Positions 17,852 through 29,300 of a DNA stretch of 64,000 nucleotides are shown in pieces. Position numbers and translations under genes: made by a program. Under the pieces are notes generated by a model. That model was given only the letters and a program-made list of their open reading frames with translations. It ran no database searches and was not told the DNA's origin. The stretch spans positions 26,393,411 to 26,457,410 of the forward strand of contig NC_067203.1 of NCBI RefSeq assembly GCF_026262505.1, in the 5' to 3' direction. The stretch comes from Trichomonas vaginalis G3 (taxonomy: Eukaryota > Parabasalia > Trichomonadida > Trichomonadidae). Numbering within the stretch: position 1 is the first letter of the stretch; every line of letters begins with the position of its first letter.

Positions 17852-19150
17852 GGGTGTCCAAAGGTGTGTTTAGCACAAACCTGAATACTGCGAATAGAAA
17901 TAAACAAGTTACATATATATAAAGTTTATTTAAATATAATCACCATTGGATTCAATCACGCGTTCGCAGCGATCGATCCAGGCTTGAAAGACACGCTTTA
18001 AATCATCATGAGAAAATTGCTCAAATTGCTCTCTTACAAAATTTTCAAGATCATCTGGACTCGCGAATTCGCGTCCTTCAGCTCTCTTTTTTAGCGTGCC
18101 GAATAAATAAAAGTCAGAGGGTGCAATATCAGGTGAATAAATTGGGTTTGGAACAACTTTGACATTGTTTTCCACCAAGTAATTCATTACCTTATGACTT
18201 TTGTGAACTCTTGAATTATCAAAATGAATTGCAAACTTTTGTTTTTGTTGTTTGGATTTCTCAAACTCATCAGAATTGATAATTTGAGTAAGAACATTGT
18301 CAATTAGATACTGAGCATTCATCGTATTAGGTTTTTGAAGAATACCAATTGCGATGATGCCATTCACGCCCCAAAAAACCGACAACATCATCATTGGTGT
18401 GTCAATTTTTTCTTCGGGAATGTTTGCGGATTTTCATCCTTCGGGATCCACATGATTTTGGCTTCTGTTGCATATTGAAACCAAGACTCGTCCCCTGTTG
18501 CTAAAAAGCGAAACTTCTTGGATTGATACGCACCCAATATAGAGAGGAGCTCTTTCGAAGATTGGACTCTAGATTTTTTTTGAACTGAATTAAGGTTGTG
18601 CGGAACCCAACGTGTATACGCTAGTTTGTAGTTCAAATAATTGTGCAGATAATAACTGACTGTTGTACGTGGTATCTTTGTCATCTCCTCTATCCTTCTG
18701 AGTGATGCTCTTGGGTCTTCATCTAGCGCTTGAAGAATTGCTTTGATTTTTCTTTGATCCGGCGATTTTTTGTCAATTTTTATGATGGGCGCCTTTTTGT
18801 TCATGAAGTGATACATCCTAACATGATACGTTACAGTGGAATAGCTAGGAGCATCCATACCGAAGCATTTTACCAATGTCTCGTAGATTTTTTTACAGTC
18901 TTTGCATTTTTTTGCAAGAGCGAGGATGTTTTCTTTATGATTCATTAAAAAAATGAAAAAAATCCCGCCAAAATTTCCCGCGAAACCGCCTCTTGTCTCA
19001 AAATTCATTTTATATACCGGCATGGCGCCAAAATACAACATACTCATCATATACATATATTCATATTTTTTATTATATATTTATAACCAGCATATATCTC
19101 CTTTAATAGTCTCATATAGAGCGCTGTGCTAAACGCACCTTTGGACACCC
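17852..19150 (-). mobile_element. mariner-family DNA transposon, 1,299 bp
   Basis: Terminal inverted repeats of at least 26 bp starting GGGTGTCCAAAGGTG, with a single mismatch between ends, flanked by TA on both sides (17850-17851 and 19151-19152), the standard Tc1/mariner target. One transposase fills it. Length and DD34D catalytic pattern match the Tvmar1 mariner group described from Trichomonas vaginalis. The near-identical ends and a single visible coding defect indicate a recent insertion. Confidence 0.93.
17930..19056 (-). pseudogene. mariner transposase (DD34D), one frameshift
   Basis: Two consecutive minus-strand ORFs make up the transposase. The first (18391-19056, probable start MNHKENILAL) holds the helix-turn-helix region (ASLRRIEEMTKIPRTTVSYY) and the first catalytic Asp in TGDESW. 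The second (17930-18394) holds the second Asp in HFDNSRVH and the third in YSPDIAPSD, 34 residues apart, so DD34D. The WVPHNLN motif is the mariner WVPHEL equivalent. A one-base loss in an A run near 18405-18412 separates the two frames, so this copy is probably not active unless another copy supplies transposase. Confidence 0.9.
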
Positions 19151-19261
19151 TATATTATTGATAATTATAATGATTACAATTCTAGCAAGAAAAAATTTTT
19201 CGTTCAGATAATTTGCTATTGTATCTTAAATTTCGAATTTTCACAGAATGATCAACAAATA

Positions 19262-19498
19262 ATGTACCACTTTTTATTGGAGGAAGGACTACTTGAATCA
19301 TTTAATAATAACAGTCTAAGATTTAAAATTGATTTATTGTTGGCTCTTGAAAAATGCTATTGCATATTCGGAAAGTATGATTTTATGCATGACAAAATTG
19401 AATTAATAGATTTATCATATGAGAGCCAATTATTCGAAGAAAATTGCCCAAATTTCTTAGAATACTTGATTGAATTAACAGATGAGGATGGTTCATAG
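19262..19498 (+). CDS. Short unknown ORF (78 aa), possibly a gene fragment
   Basis: The ORF begins MYHFLLEEGLLESFNNNSLR and contains KIDLLLALEKCYCIFGKYDF, a helix-rich, ankyrin-like sequence. It lies 110 bases beyond the mariner and could be a displaced part of the same interrupted gene as the ORF at 17273-17850, separated by stops. No family is certain. Confidence 0.35.
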   Translation: MYHFLLEEGLLESFNNNSLRFKIDLLLALEKCYCIFGKYDFMHDKIELIDLSYESQLFEENCPNFLEYLIELTDEDGS

Positions 19499-19649
19499 AA
19501 GTTTATATGAGGATTTACTTTGAATAAATATAATTTTAATGAATTAAAAATTAATTTTATATATTTGGCTATTGTTATTATTTTTAGAGTATATGAGTTG
19601 GGGCAAAGTGAAACAAATTTTTGACATAAAAGAAAGTCTTTGAAGAGAG

Positions 19650-19798
19650 TTAAGGGTGCCCTATAGACGATAGACCACCCTCAGAAAAGCACTTTTAAGG
19701 CTATTATATTGAGAACTAGAATCTGGATAATCCATTCATTTGAGTTCTAATAAGGTTAATTTTGTGATGTTTACATTATCGTTATAGGGCACCCTTAA
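19650..19798. mobile_element. Short MITE with TTAA ends
   Basis: A 149-bp segment starting TTAAGGGTGCCCTATAGACG and ending in the near-exact reverse complement (TATCGTTATAGGGCACCC then TTAA). The TTAA at both ends fits a piggyBac-type target duplication; alternatively TA-flanked ends starting AGGGTGCCC would fit a mariner-derived MITE, since the mariner at 17852 starts GGGTGTCC. No coding content. Confidence 0.75.
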
Positions 19799-20206
19799 AG
19801 AGAAATTTTTAAAAGATTAAAAAATAGCATATATAAAATTTAAGGATTTGATATGGTAAGGAGATATTATTTGTGACTGTCTCACAGAATGAGACGTTTC
19901 TCTACAATCTTCTTATTCCACATTAATTTTCTTCTCAAATCAAGTTTTTATAGTATACTAATTTTTATTATGAATATACTATAGAGGCATTACATACAAA
20001 CACACCTATTCATCACAAAAATTCACCTAATCTTCCAATCTGTATGTTTTAGCAATTGTTATCATTTCATATAATAACAATTTATATGTTTGACTAATCT
20101 AATTTCAGATTTTCCTATTAAATACTAATTTACACAAAAATGGTTTTATCAAATCTTTATGAAGTTATTAAATTTCAAATTTTATTGTTTGCCATGCAAG
20201 CAAACT
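19799..20206. other. AT-rich spacer in the repeat complex
   Basis: No gene seen. It includes one hairpin-like stretch near 19880-19915 (GTCTCACAGAATGAGAC) that resembles the hairpins of the 122-bp array B but is a single diverged copy. Confidence 0.5.
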
Positions 20207-22434
20207 ATAATATAGTGTGATAGCCTTATTGAACTTTGATCAAATACTCCTTCGTCCGTTAAAAATTAAGATGCGTTTAAAAAATCGGAAAAAAATTCTT
20301 TTGTTTTATTTTTAATTTTTCAACCGATAAAACTTTTTAGAAAAACTCCAAATTCCAAGAAATGCTTAGATTCAATATGAAGAACATATTCATACAGTCA
20401 TTTCGTTTCAAATTTCAATTTTCAAATCGAACAAAGCTGCAAATTTGAATACTTTACAAAATTTTGAAACGTCTTTTCCCGAATGAATATTGAGTTTCAA
20501 GCCGGACAAGCTATAGCAAAACTGATCCTTATGACCCACTCTATCATTTTGGTTTTTTTGCAAAACGTGGGTAAACACCCATCTCATAACACATTTTTTG
20601 CAAAATTTGGTAAAATCCGTGTAAATGCTCAGATACATGTGGCCAATAATATTTGAATACTGACAGGTCCGGATATTAGGTTTAAATAGCTGATTTAATT
20701 CGAAATATGAAAAAAGATGAAATCTCAATGTAATATAGTAAATTAAGAATCAGTATGAATGGTTATATGATTTTGATAAAAGAAAACTGAATGAAATAGA
20801 AAAAAATTTGATTCTTAGAATTTGAAAGTAATGAAAGAAGAAAAAGTGGATTTAAAGGAGGTTTTATGATAAGGTATTGTCGGGTATTAGAAGTGAACGT
20901 GTTGAGGAGAGATATTTAATTAATATGAGACAAAATTAAAACACGAAAAGTGCATAATGCACTCTTGTCGGTCGAAGTTCCGCAATCGTATTCTAATTGC
21001 GGAAGATTGTCTCATTCTGGAAGACATTGTCTATGCAAGTCTCCCAGAATGACACATTCATACACAATCTTCTTCTGATTGTGTATCTTTTGTCAACAAA
21101 GTGCAACAGTGCACTGTTATTGTGTGCTATGCGTCATTGTGGGAGACATTGTCTATGCAAGTCTCCCAGAATGACACATTCATACACAATCTTCTTCTGA
21201 TTGTGTATCTTTTGTCAACAAAGTGCAACAGTGCACTGTTATTGTGTGCTATGCGTCATTGTGGGAGACATTGTCTATGCAAGTCTCCCAGAATGACACA
21301 TTCATACACAATCTTCTTCTGATTGTGTATCTTTTGTCAACAAAGTGCAACAGTGCACTGTTATTGTGTGCTATGCGTCATTGTGGGAGACATTGTCTAT
21401 GCAAGTCTCCCAGAATGACACATTCATACACAATCTTCTTCTGATTGTGTATCTTTTGTCAACAAAGTGCAACAGTGCACTGTTATTGTGTGCTATGCGT
21501 CATTGTGGGAGACATTGTCTATGCAAGTCTCCCAGAATGACACATTCATACACAATCTTCTTCTGATTGTGTATCTTTTGTCAACAAAGTGCAACAGTGC
21601 ACTGTTATTGTGTGCTATGCGTCATTGTGGGAGACATTGTCTATGCAAGTCTCCCAGAATGACACATTCATACACAATCTTCAATTCTTGTTTTAATTTT
21701 GTCTCATATTAACTGAATATCTCTCTTCAACACGTTCGCTTCTAATACCCGACAATACCTTATCATAAAACCTCCTTTAAATCCACTTTTTCTTCTTTCA
21801 TTACTTTCAAATTCTAAGAATCAAATTTTTTTCTATTTCATTCAGTTTTCTTTTATCAAAATCATATAACCATTCATACTGATTCTTAATTTACTATATT
21901 ACATTGAGATTTCATCTTTTTTCATATTTCGAATTAAATCAGCTATTTAAACCTAATATCCGGACCTGTCAGTATTCAAATATTATTGGCCACATGTATC
22001 TGAGCATTTACACGGATTTTACCAAATTTTGCAAAAAATGTGTTATGAGATGGGTGTTTACCCACGTTTTGCAAAAAAACCAAAATGATAGAGTGGGTCA
22101 TAAGGATCAGTTTTGCTATAGCTTGTCCGGCTTGAAACTCAATATTCATTCGGGAAAAGACGTTTCAAAATTTTGTAAAGTATTCAAATTTGCAGCTTTG
22201 TTCGATTTGAAAATTGAAATTTGAAACGAAATGACTGTATGAATATGTTCTTCATATTGAATCTAAGCATTTCTTGGAATTTGGAGTTTTTCTAAAAAGT
22301 TTTATCGGTTGAAAAATTAAAAATAAAACAAAAGAATTTTTTTCCGATTTTTTAAACGCATCTTAATTTTTAACGGACGAAGGAGTATTTGATCAAAGTT
22401 CAATAAGGCTATCACACTATATTATAGTTAGCTT
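20207..22434. mobile_element. Large foldback element with Stowaway-like inner ends
   Basis: Two arms of about 740 bp in inverted orientation (about 20207-20945 and 21690-22434), almost identical, surround a tandem array of hairpins. Near each outer edge is TACTCCTTCGTCCGTTAAAA, which looks like the TA plus CTCCNTCCGTCC start of Stowaway/Tc1-mariner MITEs; the inverted match extends 30-40 bases beyond it. The arms encode an identical 106-residue ORF on opposite strands (20408-20728, 21904-22224) of unknown meaning, possibly a relic of a transposase. The high arm identity suggests youth or gene conversion. Confidence 0.75.
20985..21690 (+). repeat. Hairpin tandem array B (122-bp unit)
   Basis: Nearly six copies of a 122-bp unit at the centre of the foldback. 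Each unit has three palindromes: GGGAGACATTG / AAGTCTCCC, ATACACAATC / GATTGTGTAT, and AACAGTGCACTGTT. Copies are essentially identical, and the open frames through them are artefacts of the repeat. The repeated sequence has no unique spacers, so it is not a CRISPR array. Confidence 0.9.
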
Positions 22435-22724
22435 GCAAAGTAAGCAATATAATCTGGAATTTAAGAATGATAAAAATTTGATAATATAATTTTTGTGTGA
22501 TTAAGTATTTAATATGAAAACATTAAATTTCATTAGGAATATTTAAATGCTGTTATGAAGGTAAAGGATAATAGTTGAGAAAACATAGATTAGAAAAATT
22601 TGCGAATGATTGTGAGGAATAAGTGTTTCAGTAGGTTGGGATTCGATACGTGTAATAGGAAGAAAATGAATAAGATTGAAATTGTATTTATGAATAGTTT
22701 TAATAGAGTGTAAGAACATTTGAG

Positions 22725-23030
22725 AAGAATGTGTCATTCTGGGAGACTTGCATAGACAATGTCTCCCACAATGACGCATAGCACACAATAACAGTGCACT
22801 GTTGCACTTTGTTGACAAAAGATACACAATCAGAAGAAGATTGTGTATGAATGTGTCATTCTGGGAGACTTGCATAGACAATGTCTCCCACAATGACGCA
22901 TAGCACACAATAACAGTGCACTGTTGCACTTTGTTGACAAAAGATACACAATCAGAAGAAGATTGTGTATGAATGTGTCATTCTGGGAGACTTGCATAGA
23001 CAATGTCTCCCAAAATGACACATATAGATA
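22725..23030 (-). repeat. Hairpin array B, inverted copies
   Basis: Two and a half units of the same 122-bp repeat as at 20985-21690, in the opposite orientation, directly followed by inverted array A. It shows that arrays A and B belong to one composite structure. Confidence 0.9.
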
Positions 23031-23074
23031 AATAAAAGCATAATATGCTATTTTGTGTTTCAAAGTATTACAAA

Positions 23075-23362
23075 ATGATTCTTCTCAAAGTTGCTCAGTG
23101 AACAACAAACACTTGTTATTGTTTATAATTCAAGTGAATGTTGTACACAAAGACAACAATTGTCTATCAATTGTTGTCTTTGATTCAACTTTGACAAGAA
23201 TCACAAATGATTCTTCTCAAAGTTGCTCAGTGAACAACAAACACTTGTTATTGTTTATAATTCAAGTGAATGTTGTACACAAAGACAACAATTGTCTATC
23301 AATTGTTGTCTTTGATTCAACTTTGACAAGAATCACAAATGATTCTTCTCAAAGTTGCTCAC
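23075..23362 (+). repeat. Hairpin array A, right (inverted)
   Basis: Two and a bit 132-bp units, reverse complement to the array at 16741-17190, ending at GTTGCTCA near 23361. If the two A arrays are terminal repeats, the composite element spans about 16748-23361 (6.6 kb). Confidence 0.85.
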
Positions 23363-24957
23363 TTCACAACACCCATTAATTCTTTTTGATATTACACATT
23401 AAGCTAACCAACCACACCAGTCATTTTATTTATATAGCTTTTATCCGTAACTTTTTTAAAGGATTTCAAATAATTTACTTTTTCAAATATTTACTAGTTA
23501 ATATCTCAATCAATTTATCCTCTTATTTATATTTTTAAAAATTTTCATCTCCATCACCATTCAATTTGGAATCTCATTTTTAAAATATCTTAATATAATC
23601 AGAATTTTATTAGTAGGTTAAAATATTTGCGAATATTAATTATTGGATCAAAGCTTTCATACGATTACATTAATTTTTTTAATCGAAATTCTATTTCATT
23701 ACTACTCAATTTTAAATCATAGCAGCATTAATAGCTCATCTACTTATATTCCATCATAATGTTATTTTATTCAATTTTTATATATCTGATTTTCATATTT
23801 TTTCAAATTCTGTCGCAAAATCTTTAAAATTGTTATATTTCCTTACAACACGGTTAATATAGTATTCTCCTTAACTTGTTTAAATGCAATTTTGCAATAT
23901 TTGGAAATGATCAAAATATCCTAATGTAAACGTTTGCTCTTAGAATTCAGTGTCATAGTCGATTGTTTCTAACAAATTAATCTTTTTTGCATTGATTTTC
24001 GAAGTATTGCATTTTCATTACGGCCAAATCTGCTCTCTTTCATTAGATTGATAGCTCACAATAGTTCTTGTAATCAGAGAGGAAATATCTTACGAAATAT
24101 ACCTCTAAATTTTCACTTTATAGATAAATGTTATATTTTTCCGTTACTCGATTATTGTCCAATAAAACCACAATCATATTAAACTTCGTCCAAAATAAAC
24201 AATAAAGAATAGTTTTTAAGTTTCTTAAACGGTTTATGAAGGTTCATATTTAATCGCTTTTTTTATTTTCAATTCATGTATCTATAGTTCGTTAGTCTAT
24301 CATCCCTTCATAAATTATCTGCAAAGAATTTTGTAGAATCTCAACTCTGTGAGGAACTACAATAAATTGAAAAGTCATTTTGTGATATCAAAATCCAATA
24401 TATTATTCTTTCTAATACATATTAATAATATCTTGAGATGTAGTACACTATATATATACTTTCAAAAATCTTATATGTTTATTAGTTATTGAGATAGAAG
24501 CGATTTAATTCTTTGAAAATCGACGAAAAGTGCCATATTCATAAAATTATAGGGTATATTGTAATCCTGATCAACATCCAGATATTGTGTCTAATATAAT
24601 CCATTATGTATCAACTCTCAAAACATTCGAACATGAATCTGGATCCGGAAAATCAAAGGACTCTGAAGATAAGGTGAAGAATAAATTTTATATCATTATT
24701 TGAAGTGTTAATAGTGTTATTCTCATAATAGTCATCATTATTGCCAAAAAATGCAATAACATAAAGAATTTCTCCCATGAGATGGAATATATAAAAAATA
24801 TAATGAGATTGATTGGGATATTTTCGTTTTTCTTCAAAAGTTGAAATTTATCTATAAAAATTTATAACATGTATTAAGCTAAACAATTAAAATGAAAAAA
24901 AAAATTACATAATATCAGATTTTTAAAAAACTAACAAACAAGATTAAGAGATATAAA
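23363..24957. other. AT-rich intergenic region, nothing recognised
   Basis: About 1.6 kb of A/T-rich sequence with no long ORF, RNA gene or ordered repeat that I can see. It separates the repeat complex from the 3' end of the kinase gene. Confidence 0.5.
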
Positions 24958-26241
24958 TTAATAATCATTTTCTAGGAATTCGTCAATATCGAAATCGTCA
25001 TCGTCTTCAAAATTAAATTCTGGTTTTGCAGATTTGGATCCATCAGGGATTGGCCTTGATGGGATTATTCCTTGCATTGGTCTTGCCATGAATAGGTTAT
25101 TAGTAAGTGGATTCATCTTTCCGTTGTGGCGATGAGGAAGATCTGTCTTGTTTAGAATTCCATTCAAGCGACTTGGAGTTGCCGCTGGCTTTGGTAATGG
25201 AGCATTGAATATCGGTAAGTTGTATTTGGCCTCAAAAGTGTTTCTTTTCGGCTCATCGAGGAAAGAATCGGTTTTGAACTCCGGTTGTGTCCTGATTAGC
25301 TGTATATTCTTCTGTTGTTCAACTTGTGGCTTTGGTTCTTCTACTGGTTGGCTTGGTTCTTCAGAAACTGGACAATCCATCGGACCATTAAAGAAAGGAT
25401 GGGCCAGAACCTGCTGAGCGCTAGGGCGCTTTGACGGATCGTACATAAGCATCTTGTACATCAAGTCAATTGCTTCATCTGAAGCTTCCGGCATCAAAGT
25501 CTTTAATGGAACGGCAGTTGCTTGAGGTAAACGAAAACCAAGACGTAGAATTAACTTTTCGCAATCAGGCCATTGTTGAACAGAAGGATTTCCCATGATC
25601 TGGCAAATCTTATACATTTGATCTGTTTCTGAGGTTCCCTGGAACAAAGGCTTGCCCATATACAGTTCGGCCATGATACAGGCAGATGCCCAGATGTCTA
25701 CAGGAGAGTTATAGGACTTATGTCGTAAAATAATTTCAGGAGCTCTGTACCAACGAGTAGATATGTATTCAGTGTATGGTGGTCTGCTTCTGATCTCTCT
25801 TGCTAGACCAAAATCTGCTATTTTCAATGTTTTACCGCACCAAAGTAAATTATCTGGTTTAATATCTCGATGAAAGAAGCCTTGTTTATGAACATATGCA
25901 AGCCCTGTAACAAATTGATGCATTATATAACGAATTTCGGACTCGCTAAATCTTGTTGTCCTTTTAGACATCGTTTTTAATAACGATTCACCACAACATT
26001 CGAAAACCATGTAAAAATATTCATTATCTCTGAATAATTGAAGTAATCTGACGACGTTCTCATGTTTGATTTTTCTTAATGACTTGACTTCTTTGAGTTG
26101 TAAACATTCGTTAAAATCTTTAACGAATTTTTGTTTCATTTTCTTAATTGCTACGATTTCTCCTGTTTCCTTATCCCTGCACTTTGTCACTACGCCAAAA
26201 GCGCCATCACCTAGCACTTGGATTTCTTCAAAGTTCTTCAT
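24958..26241 (-). CDS. RCK/MAK-type serine/threonine protein kinase
   Basis: A complete 427-residue protein kinase of the CMGC group. Seen: glycine loop GDGAFGVV (11-18), VAIK lysine 33, HRDIKPDN (124-131), DFG (143-145), a TEY phospho-motif (157-159) in PPYTEYISTRWYRAPE, and a CMGC-like insert. The PPYT-x-Y-x-STRWYRAPE string and DIWASACIMAELYMGKPLFQ are typical of the MAK/ICK/MOK (RCK) family, which in flagellates controls flagellar length and intraflagellar transport. The C-terminal 130 residues are P/K-rich and disordered, ending in an acidic DDDDFDIDEFLEND tail. It is divergent from the solenoid gene at 26382 with a 140-bp shared upstream region. Enzyme class is secure; the flagellar role is inferred. 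Confidence 0.92.
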   Translation of the reverse strand: MKNFEEIQVLGDGAFGVVTKCRDKETGEIVAIKKMKQKFVKDFNECLQLKEVKSLRKIKHENVVRLLQLFRDNEYFYMVFECCGESLLKTMSKRTTRFSESEIRYIMHQFVTGLAYVHKQGFFHRDIKPDNLLWCGKTLKIADFGLAREIRSRPPYTEYISTRWYRAPEIILRHKSYNSPVDIWASACIMAELYMGKPLFQGTSETDQMYKICQIMGNPSVQQWPDCEKLILRLGFRLPQATAVPLKTLMPEASDEAIDLMYKMLMYDPSKRPSAQQVLAHPFFNGPMDCPVSEEPSQPVEEPKPQVEQQKNIQLIRTQPEFKTDSFLDEPKRNTFEAKYNLPIFNAPLPKPAATPSRLNGILNKTDLPHRHNGKMNPLTNNLFMARPMQGIIPSRPIPDGSKSAKPEFNFEDDDDFDIDEFLENDY

Positions 26242-26371
26242 TCGAAAAATTTACAAAAACAGACAAAAAAAAATATTTTTTTTTCATTGTTTGACCATTT
26301 AATTTTTAATTGTTATTATTTTAGTTTGGGTGATTAAAAAAATGTAAATTGAATTTAATAGCAAAATGAAT

Positions 26372-26379
26372 TCACTTTC
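26372..26379 (+). promoter_or_regulatory. Initiator-like TCACTTTC before the solenoid gene
   Basis: TCACTT fits the trichomonad core initiator consensus TCAYTW and sits only 3 bases from the ATG at 26382, the usual very short 5' leader in these organisms. This also supports the chosen start. Confidence 0.55.
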
Positions 26380-26381
26380 TA

Positions 26382-29300
26382 ATGATTGATGAAAATTCTT
26401 TAAACTCGTGTCTTAGGCTATTGCTTGAAGATACAACAGATTCTGTGAAATCAATAGCTTCACAGTCTGCTAAACTCTTCGGCAAGCATAAAATCACAGT
26501 AATTTCGACGATTTTCAAAATTATGAAAGAAAATATTGACGAAAAACAAGAGAAATGCATAAATTACTTCAAAATACTCGAAGAAATATCACAAAGAGAT
26601 GATTTTGAAATAAATCATGCGAAAACAATCACAGAAAACGTATTTGATTTATTATCTTCTTATGATGAAAAGAAGTTCAACCTTGTAAAGCCATCTATCA
26701 GCCTCCTCATAATATATGCAAAGAACTACCCAGAAATGATTTATCAAATGTTTAATACAATTTTTGGAGAAAATGTCAAAGTCAACTATTTCTATTTATC
26801 TTACTTATTGAAATGTCTTCTATTAAGAGATCAGTACATATCAATCTATATTTCGGGCGTTCTTGATCGCTTATTGAAGCAATTTACAAGAAGAGAAGAA
26901 TCTGAACCTTACGTTGAGATATTTATTGATATATTCCTCGCAAGTTTGCAAGTAATCAACACAAAGGACATTCCTGCCGCGTTTAGTTTGATTTATGATA
27001 AGGTTTTCGACCCATATTACATTGATAACGAGCAGATACGTTCTAAAGTCTTCAAATTCTTGTCAGTCGCAGTTGCAACAATTTCTCCATCAGATGCATC
27101 ACCAAAAATCACACAAGTCGCAGCAACAATCAAAAAATATATTTCTCAAAAGGAAACAGCATCACAAATTACTACAGTTGCCGCCGCATTATTCTCTAGA
27201 GCAGATGTTAATGCTATTGGCCTCAGAGAAGCTTTATCTTCTCTTACAGATCCATTATTAAATTATATCAAGCAGAATTACAAAGCATTTGTCAGCCAAA
27301 CAGATTTTGAAGTACTCAGAGGCATTCCTGAAGCTGTCAGAGCTCTTTCCAGTGTCAGAGATCATACAGGAGAGAAATTAGTCGACAGATGTCTTTCAAG
27401 TCTTCACGAAGAGAGTTCTTTATATGTTTTATCGAATCTTCAGCTCACTTCCGAAGAGAAGCATAAGATTTCCAACGAATTTCCAGGTCTTTTGACACAA
27501 TCAACAAATCAAAGCCAAAGAGACTTAATTCTCCAACTCTTTGCAGAGATTTGTTCATCAGTAACCGATGTAGGACCTGTTGCACCTCAAATCATCAGGA
27601 TTTCCTCAGCATCTCGCAATTATCAACAAGAATTTGAGAGAAAACTCCTCCAAAACATCACAAGTGACCATATCTTGGGGGGATTGTTCGATGCCGCATT
27701 CGATCCGCACTTCATTTCCTCGGCAAAGCTCTGTTTCGCCATTTTGAAGAATTCTTCCAGAGAAAATTTGGTTTCAAATTTACCAAAAGATTCGGTTTTG
27801 GCAAAAACGTTTCTTTACTTGACTTCACTTTACTTTTCACCTCACTCCAAGTGTGACATCATGTACTCTGTTGGCACAACATTCAACATACAAGAACTGA
27901 TAAACGCAAGTGAAGTTTTGTACGACAAAAACTGTCATTCTTGTATTTACAGATTTACAACAAAATTTTTCAAAAATTTGACAGTTTCTGAAACGTTTTT
28001 AGATGACGTATTTAGTTTCCATAAGCAGCTGATGAACGAACAACACCCCGATGTTCCAAACAGGCCTCTCTTGAATCAACAAGCTCAAAATTCATTTAAA
28101 TCGTCACTTTTTACGATATGTGCCGCTTTTTGTAACAAAGACAAACTGCACAGTTTAGTTAAGGGCATTGATATAAAGAATATAGAGGAGAGTTCCCAAT
28201 TTGCAGATGATTTGTTCCTGATTGAGAATGTCAATGGAAATCCGACACTTTCCAAAGATTTGTTCAATAAAAAGATCACGAAAAAGACAGAAGACAGTTT
28301 AGGAAGAAGAATCTTTCTCTTGGAATACGGATCCAAACAGAATCCACCTCAAAACACTGAATATCTGTTCGAAGAAGACATTCCGCCACAAATTTCAGCA
28401 GCTGTTCAAAGAAGAATTCTAAAATCTGTTTGCGAAAATCCGGAAAATCATATTAACCTTATCTATCGTCTTTTGACATCGAATCAAACCTGTGTTCAAA
28501 GGTGCAGTATCAGGTCATTATTGTTGTTAGTTAAGAAATACAATGTCGAACTGAACAAAGACATTTTGAAGAGAGCTGTTTCTGTTTTGTGCCAAAATAT
28601 AAACCATATGAGTTTAATCAAGGAATTGATGCAGTTTACAAATACCGTTTATAATTTCGAAAATCTTTTACAGTTCATTTTCGAAGGAAACGATTTCCCT
28701 TACGACATAAAACCTGATTTCATCCAAAATTGCCAAAAACCAAATGATTTGAGAACTCCTATCGTTGCTGCCTCAATTTCAATGCTTTTACAAGACGATA
28801 GAAGTGTGTCACTTTTTACACAATGTTTACAAAAGATATTTATGTGCAGCAGACAATGGGACAACTTCATTTTGTACTATTTACCATCAGCTTCCGAAGA
28901 TGACAGCCACATTTTCATGAAAACGTATTTCGAGTGTTTGAACTATAACTCGCCTTGGAATACAATAGCTCAAAATTGTTTGAACGTGGTTTACAAAGAC
29001 GATAGACTTCTCACTTCACTTTTGTCGGCATCTGATGGATTTTTGTATGAATCAGTTTACAAAGCGAAATCAATTGAATACTTTACAAATGTTGCAAAGA
29101 TTTTGTATGAAAAAGACAAGAATATGTTTGTCGGTGCATTGATTGATAATAAAAAAGTGACAGCATCATCGACTGTCATTTCCTTGTTGAATTTCTTAGG
29201 ATCATTGAGTTACTGCATGGAATGCGCTTTAAGAAAAAGTGTCAGTGATGATAATTTCATGCATCAAACTGTTTTGAGGCTGATTAGCTCTACATCAAAG

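Noticed and set aside
20408-20728. 106-aa ORF, identical to 21904-22224
   Set aside because: Lies in the foldback arms and shows no transposase motif on either strand; kept only as a note, not as a gene.
20997-21712. Possible CRISPR array or series of five identical 73-aa ORFs
   Set aside because: Repeats of 122 bp have no unique spacers and are pure tandem copies; the ORFs arise from the repeat. Not CRISPR.
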